From: an uncultured Paraprevotella sp.
GTDB taxonomy: Bacteria > Bacteroidota > Bacteroidia > Bacteroidales > Bacteroidaceae
Assembly (NCBI GenBank): GCA_944320765.1
Contig: CALUIS010000012.1
Location: 35,137 to 99,136 of the forward strand
Direction: 5' to 3'
Length of the DNA stretch: 64,000 nucleotides
The notes beneath the pieces are model-generated. The model saw only the letters and a list, made by a program, of their open reading frames with translations, did no database searches and had not been told where the DNA came from. The stretch's first letter is position 1. Each line of letters starts with the position of its first letter. Below are positions 8,853 through 17,008 of the stretch, piece by piece. The translations under genes and the position numbers were made by a program.

Positions 8853-9793
8853 ACATCTGTTTCGGACAGTCCGGTGAGTTGTACAATCAGGCTCGTGTCC
8901 ATTCCGTTGGCTTTCATGTTTCGTGCTATCTCGCGTTTTTCTGCGTCTCTTCCTTCTTGTAGTCCTTTTTCCATTCCTTCTTTCATTCCTTTTTCCATTC
9001 CTTCTTTCATTCCTTTTTTCATCCCTTTCCTCATTCCTCTCTCCATTCCTTCTTTTTGGGCTTTGAGTACTGCTGTGGCGATGGTGTTTTTCCAGTCGCG
9101 GTACACTTTCAGGCTGTCCTCGTATGAGTCATATTCTTCCTTGGTGAACTTGGCGATTTCGGCAGCTTCGAAAAGGCGGGTGAAAATCCGTTCCTGAAGG
9201 GCTGGCGGACGTTCCATCAGGCGGGACAGGTTGCGGAGTACGAAGAGCCACTTCTCAAACATCCCGTGCAGCTCGTCCTCGCGTTTGTTGAACTTCGGCA
9301 TCTCCAGATAGATGAAAGTCAGTTTGTCGTAGAACACTTCTTTAGTCCGGTTGTCCGTGAGTTGCACCTCATGGTGGAAATAGTTGTCATCCTGCGTGTC
9401 GAACGTGAAGTTCAGGATTCCGATGACGTACACGGCTTTCAGACGATAGTCCCACTCTCCTTTTTCTCCTTGTTCGCGGATGGGGAATGTGGCGTAGTAG
9501 AGACTCCGGTCTTTGAAAAACTGTTGTTCGCCGCGTTGCATTTCCACCAGGATTTTCTCGCCGCGTTCGTTTTCGCAATACACGTCGAATACCGCCCGGC
9601 GGTCACTTTCCCTTCCGCCTATGTGTTCCGTGTTCAAGTAGGTGAGCGAGTGGATTTCCTCCCGCCCTTGCAGCAGGCTGTTGATGAAGCTGATGAGCAA
9701 ATCCTTGTTCATCTCTGTCCCGAACAGTTTCTTGAATCCGAAATCCGTATAGGGGTTTACATAGCGGTCTGGTAATGTGTCATATCTGTCCAT
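8840..9793 (-). CDS. Rpn/PD-(D/E)XK nuclease family protein (transposase-like)
   Basis: A 317-residue protein of the Rpn (recombination-promoting nuclease, PDDEXK_2) family. It opens with a Y-V-N-P-Y-T-D-F-G-F-K-K-L-F-G segment, and the nuclease motif is visible as A-V-F-D-V-Y-C near residue 68 and I-L-V-E-M-Q near residue 80 (D, then E-x-Q). The C-terminus carries a run of G-M-(K/R/E)-K-G repeats (about residues 250-285) followed by a small helical tail that ends the protein. Family members are DNA endonucleases linked to recombination; the cellular role here is unknown. It converges on the helicase gene with 8 bases between stops. A second member starts at 63864. Confidence 0.85.
   Translation of the reverse strand: MDRYDTLPDRYVNPYTDFGFKKLFGTEMNKDLLISFINSLLQGREEIHSLTYLNTEHIGGRESDRRAVFDVYCENERGEKILVEMQRGEQQFFKDRSLYYATFPIREQGEKGEWDYRLKAVYVIGILNFTFDTQDDNYFHHEVQLTDNRTKEVFYDKLTFIYLEMPKFNKREDELHGMFEKWLFVLRNLSRLMERPPALQERIFTRLFEAAEIAKFTKEEYDSYEDSLKVYRDWKNTIATAVLKAQKEGMERGMRKGMKKGMKEGMEKGMKEGMEKGLQEGRDAEKREIARNMKANGMDTSLIVQLTGLSETDVDGL
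8971..9018. repeat. 24-base perfect tandem repeat, two copies, inside the Rpn gene
   Basis: Bases 8971-8994 and 8995-9018 are identical and are flanked by degenerate copies up to about 9050. On the coding strand they encode alternating G-M-K-E-G-M-E-K units. The repeat length is a multiple of three, so copy-number change would keep the frame. Confidence 0.9.
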
Positions 9794-10004
9794 GATGCAG
9801 CGGCTTTTATGATATCAGGGTTTCACCTTGCAAAGTAAGCAAAAAAGGAAGACAGCGCAAACAGCAAGGACGAAAAACATTATTTTTGTGGGGGAGAAAG
9901 TGTTCCGGAAGGCGGGGATACCGTTTTTTTTGAACGGATTGGAATGCGGCGTGTATGCTGTATTGGCAGCTGTCGGAAGAAAGAACATTTGTCAAAAGCG
10001 TGGG

Positions 10005-10064
10005 CGCGAGAATCGCGCGGACGGGAATGAGGCGGGGGACGGGAGAGGATACGCGATTCTCGCG
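10005..10064. repeat. 13-base inverted repeat in a gene-free interval
   Basis: CGCGAGAATCGCG at 10005-10017 and its exact complement CGCGATTCTCGCG at 10052-10064. Each arm is itself an interrupted palindrome (CGCGA, GAA, TCGCG), so each can fold alone. The CGCGATTC core also appears in the hairpin at 38566-38618. Confidence 0.8.
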
Positions 10065-10370
10065 GCATTACGGGGTTGCAGGATGACACGGATTTTCGGC
10101 TTCCGCTTTCGTCTTGCCGCGGCGGAAGAGGCTTTGTGCGGACAAATTGCGGCGGCGTGTCGGTCGGAAGGGGAAACGGAGGACAAAAAGTCAGCCGGAT
10201 TTTGTACGCAGTGAGGCTCCATCCAGAAGGAAAATACTGTCCGAAGCCCCGGTTTCCCTCGTTTTCCGGCTTCTTGGAAACTGCTTTGCGGCAGGATTTT
10301 TTCGTCTTTGCGGCAAGAAATTCATTTCTTTCAGCAAAGAAATTCCATTTTGTGCGGTAAAAAACGGGAG

Positions 10371-10418
10371 GCGGGGCTGGGAAATGCATCATACGAGCAT
10401 TTCTCTGCCCCGCTTTTT
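10371..10418. terminator. Bidirectional hairpin terminator downstream of the fucosidase gene
   Basis: Two perfect 7-bp helices (10371-10377 with 10407-10413, and 10381-10387 with 10397-10403) flank a 3x3 internal loop, with T5 on the plus side and T6 six bases beyond the stem on the minus side. It most likely ends the fucosidase transcript, about 115 bases after its stop. Confidence 0.65.
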
Positions 10419-10529
10419 AACAGTTCGCGTCTTTTTGGCTTCTTTTCAACGGGTCTTGTTGAAGGGAGGGAATCCGAAAATCTGTCTTTTTGCCGGATTC
10501 CGACCCGTTCCCGTGACATTTTGCTCCGG

Positions 10530-11933
10530 CTAATCCCGCCGTTCGTAGTAGACCCCGATTTCGTGGAGCGACATGGATTCGGCGGTGGGGGTGAAGGTTA
10601 CCTTCACGCGGTTGCCCCACACTTCGTCGAAGCGGTGCACCTTGACCTTTCCGGATTGGGGCCGTACCGGAATCTCGTGCCATTCGCCGTCCAGCTCATA
10701 GAAGAGGCGGTAGCTGCTGAAACTTTGGTTTTGGTCCACCAATGTGACCATGTTGAAGGGGCGGGTGCGTTCCAGCTCCACTTCGAACCACGGCTCTTTC
10801 ACCCGTTTGTTGGACAGCCAGGCCGAGCCGAAGTTGTCGTCGTTGCCGTAGTCCATGATGGAACCGTCGTTGCTCCAGCTCGATTCGGCGGGGCGGTGCT
10901 TGGCGATGTTCTCCGCCGTAATCGGCCTTTCATACTTGCCCAAGGCCATCTCTGGGCCTTCCTTCCCCTTGTAGAGCCGCCCGATTTCCTTCAGGGCCTC
11001 CACGGCGTTGTCGTCCACCAGCCCGTCGCGGTTGGGCGACACGTTGAGGATGAAGGTGCAGTAGGCCTTGTTCATCGGTATCAGGTTCTCGTTCACCAGC
11101 CATTCGGGCGATTTGACTTCCGTCGTGGGGAAGTTGGTTTTCCAGAACCAGGAGGCGTTGAGCGGCAGGCAGGAGAGGGCCGGCATCCGGTTGGTCTCCT
11201 TGGAGATGTGCTGTCCGGCGTTTTGCTCGAACGACTTGATGTCGGTGTAGAACAGCGCGTCTTGCGGGTATTTGGCCGAGTTCAGGTCCATCACGAGGCA
11301 GCCCGGCTGGAGGCGTTTGATGAAGTGGTAGATGTCGTCGAAGGGGACTTCCTCGTAGGAGATGCGCGACCACGGCGCGTCCCACCCGTCGATGATGATG
11401 GCCTCGATCGGGCCGTAGTTCGTGAGCAGTTCCTTCAGTTGGGCCTTGATGAGGTCCGTGTGTTCCGGACGGATGTGGCCCGGGCGCAGGCGGTGGTGCG
11501 TGTCGAGGATGGAGTAGTAGAGCATCACGCCCAGCCCTTTGGCGCGGAAGGCGTCCGCGTATTCCCGCACCACGTCGCGCTTCAGCGGGCTGTGCATCAC
11601 GTTGTAGTCCGTGGTCTTCGTGTCCCAGATGCAGAAGCCGCTGTGGTGCTTCGTGGTGAGGCAGCCGAAGCGCATTCCCGCGCTCAGGGCGGCGTCGGCC
11701 CATTGCCCGCAGTCCAGCCGTGCGGGATAGAAGGTCTCGGCGGGCAGGTCGGGGTCGGGCCAGTCCTCGTCGGCGAACGTGGGCATGTTGAAGTGGATGA
11801 ACATGCCGAACTTTTGGTTGACGAACGCTTGTTGCTGTTCCTTCAGCCGGTCCTGGGCTTGCGCGGGTGCCAGTGCCGCGCAGAGCAGCAGGGCCGGCAG
11901 GATGCTTTTCCGGATGAATTTCCGTAAGGTCAT
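10530..11933 (-). CDS. GH29 alpha-L-fucosidase, secreted
   Basis: A 467-residue glycoside hydrolase of family 29, which removes alpha-linked L-fucose with retention of configuration. Residues 1-26 are a signal peptide ending in A-Q-A-Q-D, so it is exported. The barrel shows the early K-F-G-M-F-I-H-F segment, T-K-H-H-S-G-F near residue 95 and the nucleophile region I-I-I-D-G-W-D near residue 180, where the Asp is the expected nucleophile. The last 120 residues are a beta-sandwich resembling an F5/8 type C carbohydrate-binding domain. The gene stands alone, with no SusC/D pair nearby. Confidence 0.88.
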   Translation of the reverse strand: MTLRKFIRKSILPALLLCAALAPAQAQDRLKEQQQAFVNQKFGMFIHFNMPTFADEDWPDPDLPAETFYPARLDCGQWADAALSAGMRFGCLTTKHHSGFCIWDTKTTDYNVMHSPLKRDVVREYADAFRAKGLGVMLYYSILDTHHRLRPGHIRPEHTDLIKAQLKELLTNYGPIEAIIIDGWDAPWSRISYEEVPFDDIYHFIKRLQPGCLVMDLNSAKYPQDALFYTDIKSFEQNAGQHISKETNRMPALSCLPLNASWFWKTNFPTTEVKSPEWLVNENLIPMNKAYCTFILNVSPNRDGLVDDNAVEALKEIGRLYKGKEGPEMALGKYERPITAENIAKHRPAESSWSNDGSIMDYGNDDNFGSAWLSNKRVKEPWFEVELERTRPFNMVTLVDQNQSFSSYRLFYELDGEWHEIPVRPQSGKVKVHRFDEVWGNRVKVTFTPTAESMSLHEIGVYYERRD

Positions 11934-11965
11934 AATTGATGTCTTTTTTCAGGTTTGATGTCCCG

Positions 11966-11973
11966 CAAAGTTA
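11966..11973 (-). promoter_or_regulatory. Candidate -7 box (TAACTTTG) for the fucosidase gene
   Basis: TAACTTTG on the minus strand, 33 bases before the fucosidase ATG. The -33 region is poor. Confidence 0.4.
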
Positions 11974-12034
11974 CGTATCCGCTGCGGCTCAAGGCGGGAG
12001 ATTTGCGTCAAAAACTGCAAGCGTTGCGCCGGAA

Positions 12035-12066
12035 GTTGCTTTTTTGCTGGCTTTGTGCTATCTTTG
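12035..12066 (+). promoter_or_regulatory. Promoter of the DUF2461-bcp pair
   Basis: GTTG at 12035-12038, a 20-base spacer and TATCTTTG at 12059-12066 fit the Bacteroidota promoter. It lies inside the longest open frame and supports the later ATG at 12092. Confidence 0.6.
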
Positions 12067-12091
12067 GAGGTCGGAAAAAAGAAAGGCAGAC

Positions 12092-12769
12092 ATGAAAGAG
12101 AATACAGAGGTGATATTCCGGTTCCTGAAGGACGTGGCGGCTCACAACGACCGCGAGTGGTTCGCCGCCCACCGGGCGCAGTACGAAGAGGCGCGGGCCG
12201 TTTTCGAGGAGATGGTGGGGCGGCTGATTCCCCGCATCGCGGTGTTCGACGGCAGCGTGGCCCATCTCGCGGTGAAGGACTGCACGTACCGTTTCTACCG
12301 CGACACGCGCTTTTCGGAGGACAAGTCGCCTTACAAGCGCCATTTCGGGGCGTACGTCAACGCTTGCGGCAAGAAGTCGTGGCACAGCGGCTATTACATC
12401 CACCTGCAGCCCGGCGGCTGCATGTTGGCCGGAGGGGCGTGGTGCCTGCCGCCCAAGACGCTGAAAGCCGTGCGGCAGTCCGTCGTGGACGAGATAGACG
12501 AGTTCCGCTCCATTGTGGAGGCCGACGATTTCAAGGACGCTTTCCCCGTCATCGGCGAGACGCGGCTGAAGACCCTGCCCAAGGGATTCCCGAAGGACTT
12601 CCCTTATCCCGACTATATCCGGCCCAAGGACTATTCGGTGTGCCACGCGGTGGACGACGATTTTTTCCGCGGGCCGGACTGGCTGGAACGCACGGCACGG
12701 GTGTTCCAACTGATGAAGCCCTACAACGACTTCATCAACTATACCATCGACGAATGCGGCGAAGAATGA
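12092..12769 (+). CDS. DUF2461 domain protein
   Basis: A 225-residue protein of the DUF2461 family, recognised from W-F-A-A-H-R near residue 20, the Y-R-F-Y-R-D-T-R-F-S-E-D-K-S-P-Y-K segment near residue 65, and Y-Y-I-H-L-Q-P-G-G near residue 100. The family is widespread in Bacteroidota and has no established activity. A longer frame starts at 11936, but it contains the promoter for this gene, and the ATG at 12092 directly begins the conserved region. Bcp follows 24 bases later, so the two are probably co-transcribed. Confidence 0.85.
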   Translation: MKENTEVIFRFLKDVAAHNDREWFAAHRAQYEEARAVFEEMVGRLIPRIAVFDGSVAHLAVKDCTYRFYRDTRFSEDKSPYKRHFGAYVNACGKKSWHSGYYIHLQPGGCMLAGGAWCLPPKTLKAVRQSVVDEIDEFRSIVEADDFKDAFPVIGETRLKTLPKGFPKDFPYPDYIRPKDYSVCHAVDDDFFRGPDWLERTARVFQLMKPYNDFINYTIDECGEE

Positions 12770-12793
12770 AGTTGAACCTAAAAACAGAATAAG

Positions 12794-13246
12794 ATGAATG
12801 TAGGAGACAAGGCGCCAGAGGTTTTGGGCCTGAACGAGAATGGAGAACAGGTGTTGCTCAGCCAATACCGGGGTAAGAAAGTGGTGCTTTATTTTTATCC
12901 GAAGGACAGCACCTCCGGCTGCACGGCTGAGGCCTGCAGCCTGCGCGACAACTATGCCGCCCTGCGCGGGAAAGGCTACGAGGTGGTGGGCGTGAGCGTG
13001 GACAGCGCGGCCTCGCACCAGAAGTTCATCGCCAAGAACGAGCTGCCCTTCACGCTGATTGCCGACACGGACAAGGCGCTCGTGGAGCAGATGGGCGTGT
13101 GGGGCGAGAAGAGCATGTGCGGACGCAAATACATGGGCACGTTCCGCACCACGTTCATCCTGAACGAGGAGGGCGTGATAGAGAAAATCTTTGCGCCCAA
13201 GGAAATCAAGACCAAGACCCACGGCGAGCAGATATTGGCGCTGTAG
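12794..13246 (+). CDS. bcp: Thioredoxin-dependent thiol peroxidase (Bcp/PrxQ)
   Basis: A 150-residue peroxiredoxin of the Bcp/PrxQ class that reduces hydrogen peroxide and organic hydroperoxides in the cytosol using thioredoxin. The active-site segment S-T-S-G-C-T-A-E-A-C is at residues 39-48, giving the peroxidatic Cys43 and the resolving Cys48 five positions later, the alpha2-type arrangement. The conserved Y-F-Y-P-K-D precedes it, and a third Cys is near residue 109. Length is normal for the family. It ends close to the hairpin at 13281 shared with the convergent SulP gene. Confidence 0.93.
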   Translation: MNVGDKAPEVLGLNENGEQVLLSQYRGKKVVLYFYPKDSTSGCTAEACSLRDNYAALRGKGYEVVGVSVDSAASHQKFIAKNELPFTLIADTDKALVEQMGVWGEKSMCGRKYMGTFRTTFILNEEGVIEKIFAPKEIKTKTHGEQILAL

Positions 13247-13280
13247 GCGGCCCGGCCCGCCTTGGGCTGAGGAAACAAAT

Positions 13281-13329
13281 GGCAACCGCCCCCGCACGAT
13301 GCAGGACGCATGCGTGCGGGGGCGTTGCC
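13281..13329. terminator. Large hairpin terminator between bcp and the SulP gene
   Basis: Arms of about 21 bases (13281-13302 with 13308-13329) pair almost fully, with one bulged C, around a short loop. On the minus side the stem is followed by ATTTGTTT, which fits termination of the SulP transcript. Confidence 0.65.
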
Positions 13330-13349
13330 GTTCGCGACGGGAAGAGGGT

Positions 13350-15026
13350 TTAGCGGTCCAGATAGTGGCGCGCCACCTCGAGTGCCGTGTGTATGTTGTC
13401 GCAGATGTTCTTCTTGCCCAGCAGTTCGTAGAAGCCGCTTTTCTTGAGCGCCTCGTGTACCTTGGGGTTGACGCCCGAGAGGATGATGTGCACGCCTTCG
13501 CGGTGGCTCATCTCGCACAGGTTTGTCAGGTTGTGGATGCCGGTGGAGTCGATGAACGGCACTTTCCTCATGCGGATGATGCGCACTTTGGGCTGTTCTT
13601 TCGTCTGGAGCACCACTTCCTCGAACCGGTTGGCGATGCCGAAGAAGTACGGCCCGTTGATTTCATACACTTCAGTATGGTCGGGGATGTGCAGGTGTTC
13701 TTCCGGAAGGACGGTGCCGTCCGCGTCCGTGGGGATGATTTCGTCCTTGAACAGGTTGACTTCCGTGGTCTCCATCACCCGCTTGATGAACAGCAGGCAG
13801 GCCAGGACCAGACCGAACTCAATGGCGACGGTCAGGTCGAAAATCACGGTGAGGAAGAAGGTGATGAGCAGGACGGCCACGTCGGCTTTGGGATTGCGGA
13901 GCAGTTCGCGGAACGTCCGCCATCCGCTCATGTTGTAGCTCACGATGACCAGCACGCCGGCCAGGCAGGCCATGGGGATATATTGTGCCAGCGGCATGAG
14001 CAGCAGGAAAATGAGCAGCAGCACCACGGCATGTACGATGCCGGCCACGGGCGTGCGTCCCCCGTTGTTGATGTTCGTCATGGTGCGCGCGATGGCACCC
14101 GTGGCGGGGATGCCGCCGAAGATGGGGGAGAGGATGTTGGCGATGCCTTGCCCCACCAATTCCTGGTTGGAGTCGTGGTGGTCGCCGATGACCCCGTCGG
14201 CCACGGTGGCGGAGAGCAGCGACTCGATGGCGCCCAGCACGGCGATGGTGATGGCCGGCGACACCAGCTGCTTCACGCTCTCCCAATTCAGGTCGGGTAC
14301 GTTCATGCCCGGCAGTTCGGCCTTGATCATGAAGCGGTCTCCGATGGTCTCCACTTGCGTGGCGATGCCATATTGTTTCAGCACGTAGATGCCGGCGGTC
14401 ATGACCACGATGGCTATCAGCGAACCTGGAATCTTGCGGGTGAGCCGGGGCGAGAGGGCGATGAGTGCCACGCTGGCCACGCCCACGCCTGTGGACCACA
14501 AGTCAAGGCTTCCGAAATGGCGGGCGTAGGCCATCCATTTCTCGATGAAGTCCGCCGGCACGTCGGCGATGGACAAGCCGAAAAGGTCCTTCACTTGTGT
14601 GGTGAAGATAGTCACGGCGATGCCGCTCGTGAAGCCGACCACGATGGGGTAAGGGATGTACTTGATGATGGTGCCCAGGTGGAACACGCCCAGCAGGACG
14701 AGGAAGATGCCGGCCAGGATGGTGGCCACGAGCAGTCCTGCCTCGCCATACTGTTGGATGATGCCGTAGACGATGACGATGAAGGCGCCCGTGGGGCCTC
14801 CGATCTGCACCCGGCTGCCTCCGAAGAGGGAGACGGCCAGTCCGGCGATGATGGCCGTGATGATGCCCTTTTCCGGTGTCACGCCGGACGCGATGCCGAA
14901 CGCGATGGCCAGCGGAAGGGCCACGATGCCGACGATGAGGCCCGCCATGATGTCGGCGGACAGTTTCTCCTTGCTGTAGTCTCTCAGGTCGAGCAGCAGC
15001 TTCGGCTTGAATTCAAATTTGCTCAT
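13350..15026 (-). CDS. SulP family inorganic anion transporter with STAS domain
   Basis: A 558-residue inner-membrane transporter of the SulP/SLC26 family, which moves sulfate, bicarbonate or other anions. Some 10-14 hydrophobic segments fill residues 20-410; the G-P-T-G-A-F-I-V segment near residue 78 is the family signature region. The C-terminal STAS domain (about 420-550) includes V-P-F-I-D-S-T-G-I-H near residue 505. Exact substrate is unknown. The frame opens 51 bases earlier at 15077, but that codon falls inside the -7 box at 15075-15082, so the ATG at 15026 is preferred. Confidence 0.9.
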   Translation of the reverse strand: MSKFEFKPKLLLDLRDYSKEKLSADIMAGLIVGIVALPLAIAFGIASGVTPEKGIITAIIAGLAVSLFGGSRVQIGGPTGAFIVIVYGIIQQYGEAGLLVATILAGIFLVLLGVFHLGTIIKYIPYPIVVGFTSGIAVTIFTTQVKDLFGLSIADVPADFIEKWMAYARHFGSLDLWSTGVGVASVALIALSPRLTRKIPGSLIAIVVMTAGIYVLKQYGIATQVETIGDRFMIKAELPGMNVPDLNWESVKQLVSPAITIAVLGAIESLLSATVADGVIGDHHDSNQELVGQGIANILSPIFGGIPATGAIARTMTNINNGGRTPVAGIVHAVVLLLIFLLLMPLAQYIPMACLAGVLVIVSYNMSGWRTFRELLRNPKADVAVLLITFFLTVIFDLTVAIEFGLVLACLLFIKRVMETTEVNLFKDEIIPTDADGTVLPEEHLHIPDHTEVYEINGPYFFGIANRFEEVVLQTKEQPKVRIIRMRKVPFIDSTGIHNLTNLCEMSHREGVHIILSGVNPKVHEALKKSGFYELLGKKNICDNIHTALEVARHYLDR

Positions 15027-15074
15027 GGGATGTCTGTTTGTGTCTGTTATTCTTTCAACTTCTTTTTGGGGCTG

Positions 15075-15082
15075 CAAAGATA
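15075..15082 (-). promoter_or_regulatory. -7 box (TATCTTTG) of the SulP gene
   Basis: TATCTTTG on the minus strand with a partial -33 (TTAG) at the right distance. It decides the SulP start because it overlaps the earlier in-frame start codon. Confidence 0.5.
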
Positions 15083-15220
15083 GGCTTTTTGTGTCATAAA
15101 GTCTAATGATTTGCTAAAAAATGTTTCCAGACTGGCCGCGCCGGGTATGGAAATGCCATGAAAAGCGGGCCGGTGGCGATACATTTGTGTGCCGGAGGAC
15201 GGAAAGCGGAATTAAAATGT

Positions 15221-15228
15221 TATCTTTG
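15221..15228 (+). promoter_or_regulatory. -7 box (TATCTTTG) of the POT transporter gene
   Basis: Perfect TAnnTTTG match 40 bases before the POT ATG. No good -33 box at 19-21 bases. Confidence 0.5.
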
Positions 15229-15267
15229 CGGCTATAATTATTCACTATTAAAAACCGTTTTACGATT

Positions 15268-16932
15268 ATGTTTGAAGGACAACCAAAAGGTCTTTACGCG
15301 TTGGCATTGGCCAACACGGGCGAGCGCTTCGGATATTACACGATGCTCGCCATTTTCACCCTGTTCTTGCAGGCGAAGTTCGGCTATTCGGCCACAGACA
15401 CCTCCACCATTTTCTCGTCGTTCCTGGCGGCCGTCTATTTCATGCCGTTCTTGGGCGGCATCTTGGCGGACAAGTACGGGTTCGGCAAGATGGTGACGCT
15501 GGGCGTGTTCATCATGTTCGTGGGCTATCTGCTTCTGGCCATTCCCACGGGGGCCGATGCGGCCGGCAAGGCCATGATGTTCGGTGCGCTGGCCCTGATT
15601 GCCTGCGGCACGGGACTGTTCAAGGGCAACCTGCAGGTGATGGTGGGCAACCTCTACGATGCGCCCGAGTATAAGGACAAGCGCGACACGGCGTTCAGCC
15701 TCTTCTACATGGCCATCAACATCGGTGCGCTCTTTGCCCCGACGGCGGCCACCAAGATGACCAACTATGTGCTGGGTATGAACGGGTTTACTTATAACGC
15801 ACAGATTCCGGCCCTGGCCCACCAGTATCTGGACCACGCGGCGGGCATGACGGCGCAGTCTGCCGCCACGTTGGAGTCGTTGAAGGCTGCCCAAGGTTTC
15901 ACGGGCGACACCGCCACGTTCTGCCAGACTTACATCGAGAAGCTGTCCGAGGCGTATAACTATGGCTTTGCCGTGGCTTGCGTCTCGCTCATCGTGTCCA
16001 TACTTATATATTATGGATTCCGCAATACGTTCAAACATGCCGATTACAATGCGAAGACGGCTTCGACCGACGGGCATGTGGCGGCCGAGGAACTGGCACC
16101 AGCCGAGACGCGGCAGCGCATCACGGCACTGTGCCTGGTGTTCGCCGTGGTCTTGTTCTTCTGGATGGCCTTCCATCAGAACGGCCTGACGCTGACGTTC
16201 TTTGCGCGTGACTACACGCAGGCTTCGGCTTCCGGGTTGCTGGGCATGACGTTCAACGTGTTCAACCTTGTGTTGCTGGCCATATTGGTCTATGCCGTGT
16301 TTGCCGTGTTCCAGAGCCACACGGGGCGCGGCAAGACGGTGGCCGGCTTGGTTTGTCTGGCCGTCCTGGCGGCTTTGGGCGTGCAGTATGTGAACCGTGA
16401 CGAGACGGTGGAGATTCTGCCTCAGATTTTCCAGCAGTTCAATCCGTTCTTCGTGGTGGCGCTCACGCCGGTCTCGCTGGCCATATTCGGGGCTTTGGCC
16501 AAGAAAGGCAAGGAGCCGTCGGCCCCGCGCAAGATTGGGCTGGGTATGCTGATTGCCGCGTGCGGTTTCGCCCTCATGGCTTTCGGCTCCGTGGGCTTGC
16601 CCACGCCGGACGAGCTGTCCAAGGGTGCGGAGGTGGATTTGGTGTCGCCCAACCTGCTCATCTCCACTTACCTTGTGCTGACGTTTGCCGAATTGCTCCT
16701 GTCCCCCATGGGCATCTCGTTCGTGTCCAAGGTGGCTCCCCCGAAATATAAAGGAATGATGATGGGCGGTTGGTTCGTGGCCACGGCCATCGGCAACTAC
16801 ATGGTGGCCATCATCGGTTATCTGTGGGGCGGCATCGAATTGTGGATTGTGTGGAGCGTGCTCATCGTACTCTGCCTGCTCTCGGCGCTGTTCATCTTCT
16901 CCATCATGAAGAAACTGGAGAAGGTGGCCTGA
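15268..16932 (+). CDS. POT/PTR2 family proton-coupled oligopeptide transporter
   Basis: A 554-residue major-facilitator transporter of the POT (PTR2) family that imports di- and tripeptides with protons. The first helix has the family motif E-R-F-G-Y-Y near residue 18, and L-A-D-K-Y-G-F-G-K near residue 70 is the loop between helices 2 and 3. The long hydrophilic insert near residues 170-230, lying between the sixth and seventh membrane segments, is common in bacterial POT proteins. It is the only gene between its promoter and the strong terminator at 16952, so it is monocistronic. It could work with the peptidase PepT encoded further on. Confidence 0.9.
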   Translation: MFEGQPKGLYALALANTGERFGYYTMLAIFTLFLQAKFGYSATDTSTIFSSFLAAVYFMPFLGGILADKYGFGKMVTLGVFIMFVGYLLLAIPTGADAAGKAMMFGALALIACGTGLFKGNLQVMVGNLYDAPEYKDKRDTAFSLFYMAINIGALFAPTAATKMTNYVLGMNGFTYNAQIPALAHQYLDHAAGMTAQSAATLESLKAAQGFTGDTATFCQTYIEKLSEAYNYGFAVACVSLIVSILIYYGFRNTFKHADYNAKTASTDGHVAAEELAPAETRQRITALCLVFAVVLFFWMAFHQNGLTLTFFARDYTQASASGLLGMTFNVFNLVLLAILVYAVFAVFQSHTGRGKTVAGLVCLAVLAALGVQYVNRDETVEILPQIFQQFNPFFVVALTPVSLAIFGALAKKGKEPSAPRKIGLGMLIAACGFALMAFGSVGLPTPDELSKGAEVDLVSPNLLISTYLVLTFAELLLSPMGISFVSKVAPPKYKGMMMGGWFVATAIGNYMVAIIGYLWGGIELWIVWSVLIVLCLLSALFIFSIMKKLEKVA

Positions 16933-16951
16933 TGTGTTGGAGAAACACTAT

Positions 16952-17004
16952 AAAAGGAAACGCCCCCTTGGAACAACTGCATGTCCAAGGGGGCGTTTCC
17001 TTTT
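16952..17004. terminator. Bidirectional terminator between POT transporter and nitroreductase
   Basis: A perfect 21-bp stem (16952-16972 with 16984-17004) with an 11-base loop; it begins with A4 and ends with T4, so it can terminate both convergent transcripts. Confidence 0.9.
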
Positions 17005-17008
17005 CGGC

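Larger units (their letters stand above)
9794..10529. other. Gene-free interval with inverted repeats
   Basis: About 736 bases lie between the Rpn start and the fucosidase stop. Several frames are open on both strands, but their translations are rich in Arg, Pro and Ser without family features, so I call no gene. Visible structures are a 13-base inverted repeat (10005-10017 with 10052-10064), a 7-bp hairpin at 10325-10342 and the terminator at 10371-10418. A near -7 box (TTACTTTG, minus strand, 9830-9837) may serve the Rpn gene. Confidence 0.6.

Noticed and set aside
9828..10392. Hypothetical genes on either strand in the 736-base gap
   Set aside because: Overlapping frames on both strands have arginine-, proline- and serine-rich translations and no ribosome-binding site or promoter of their own.
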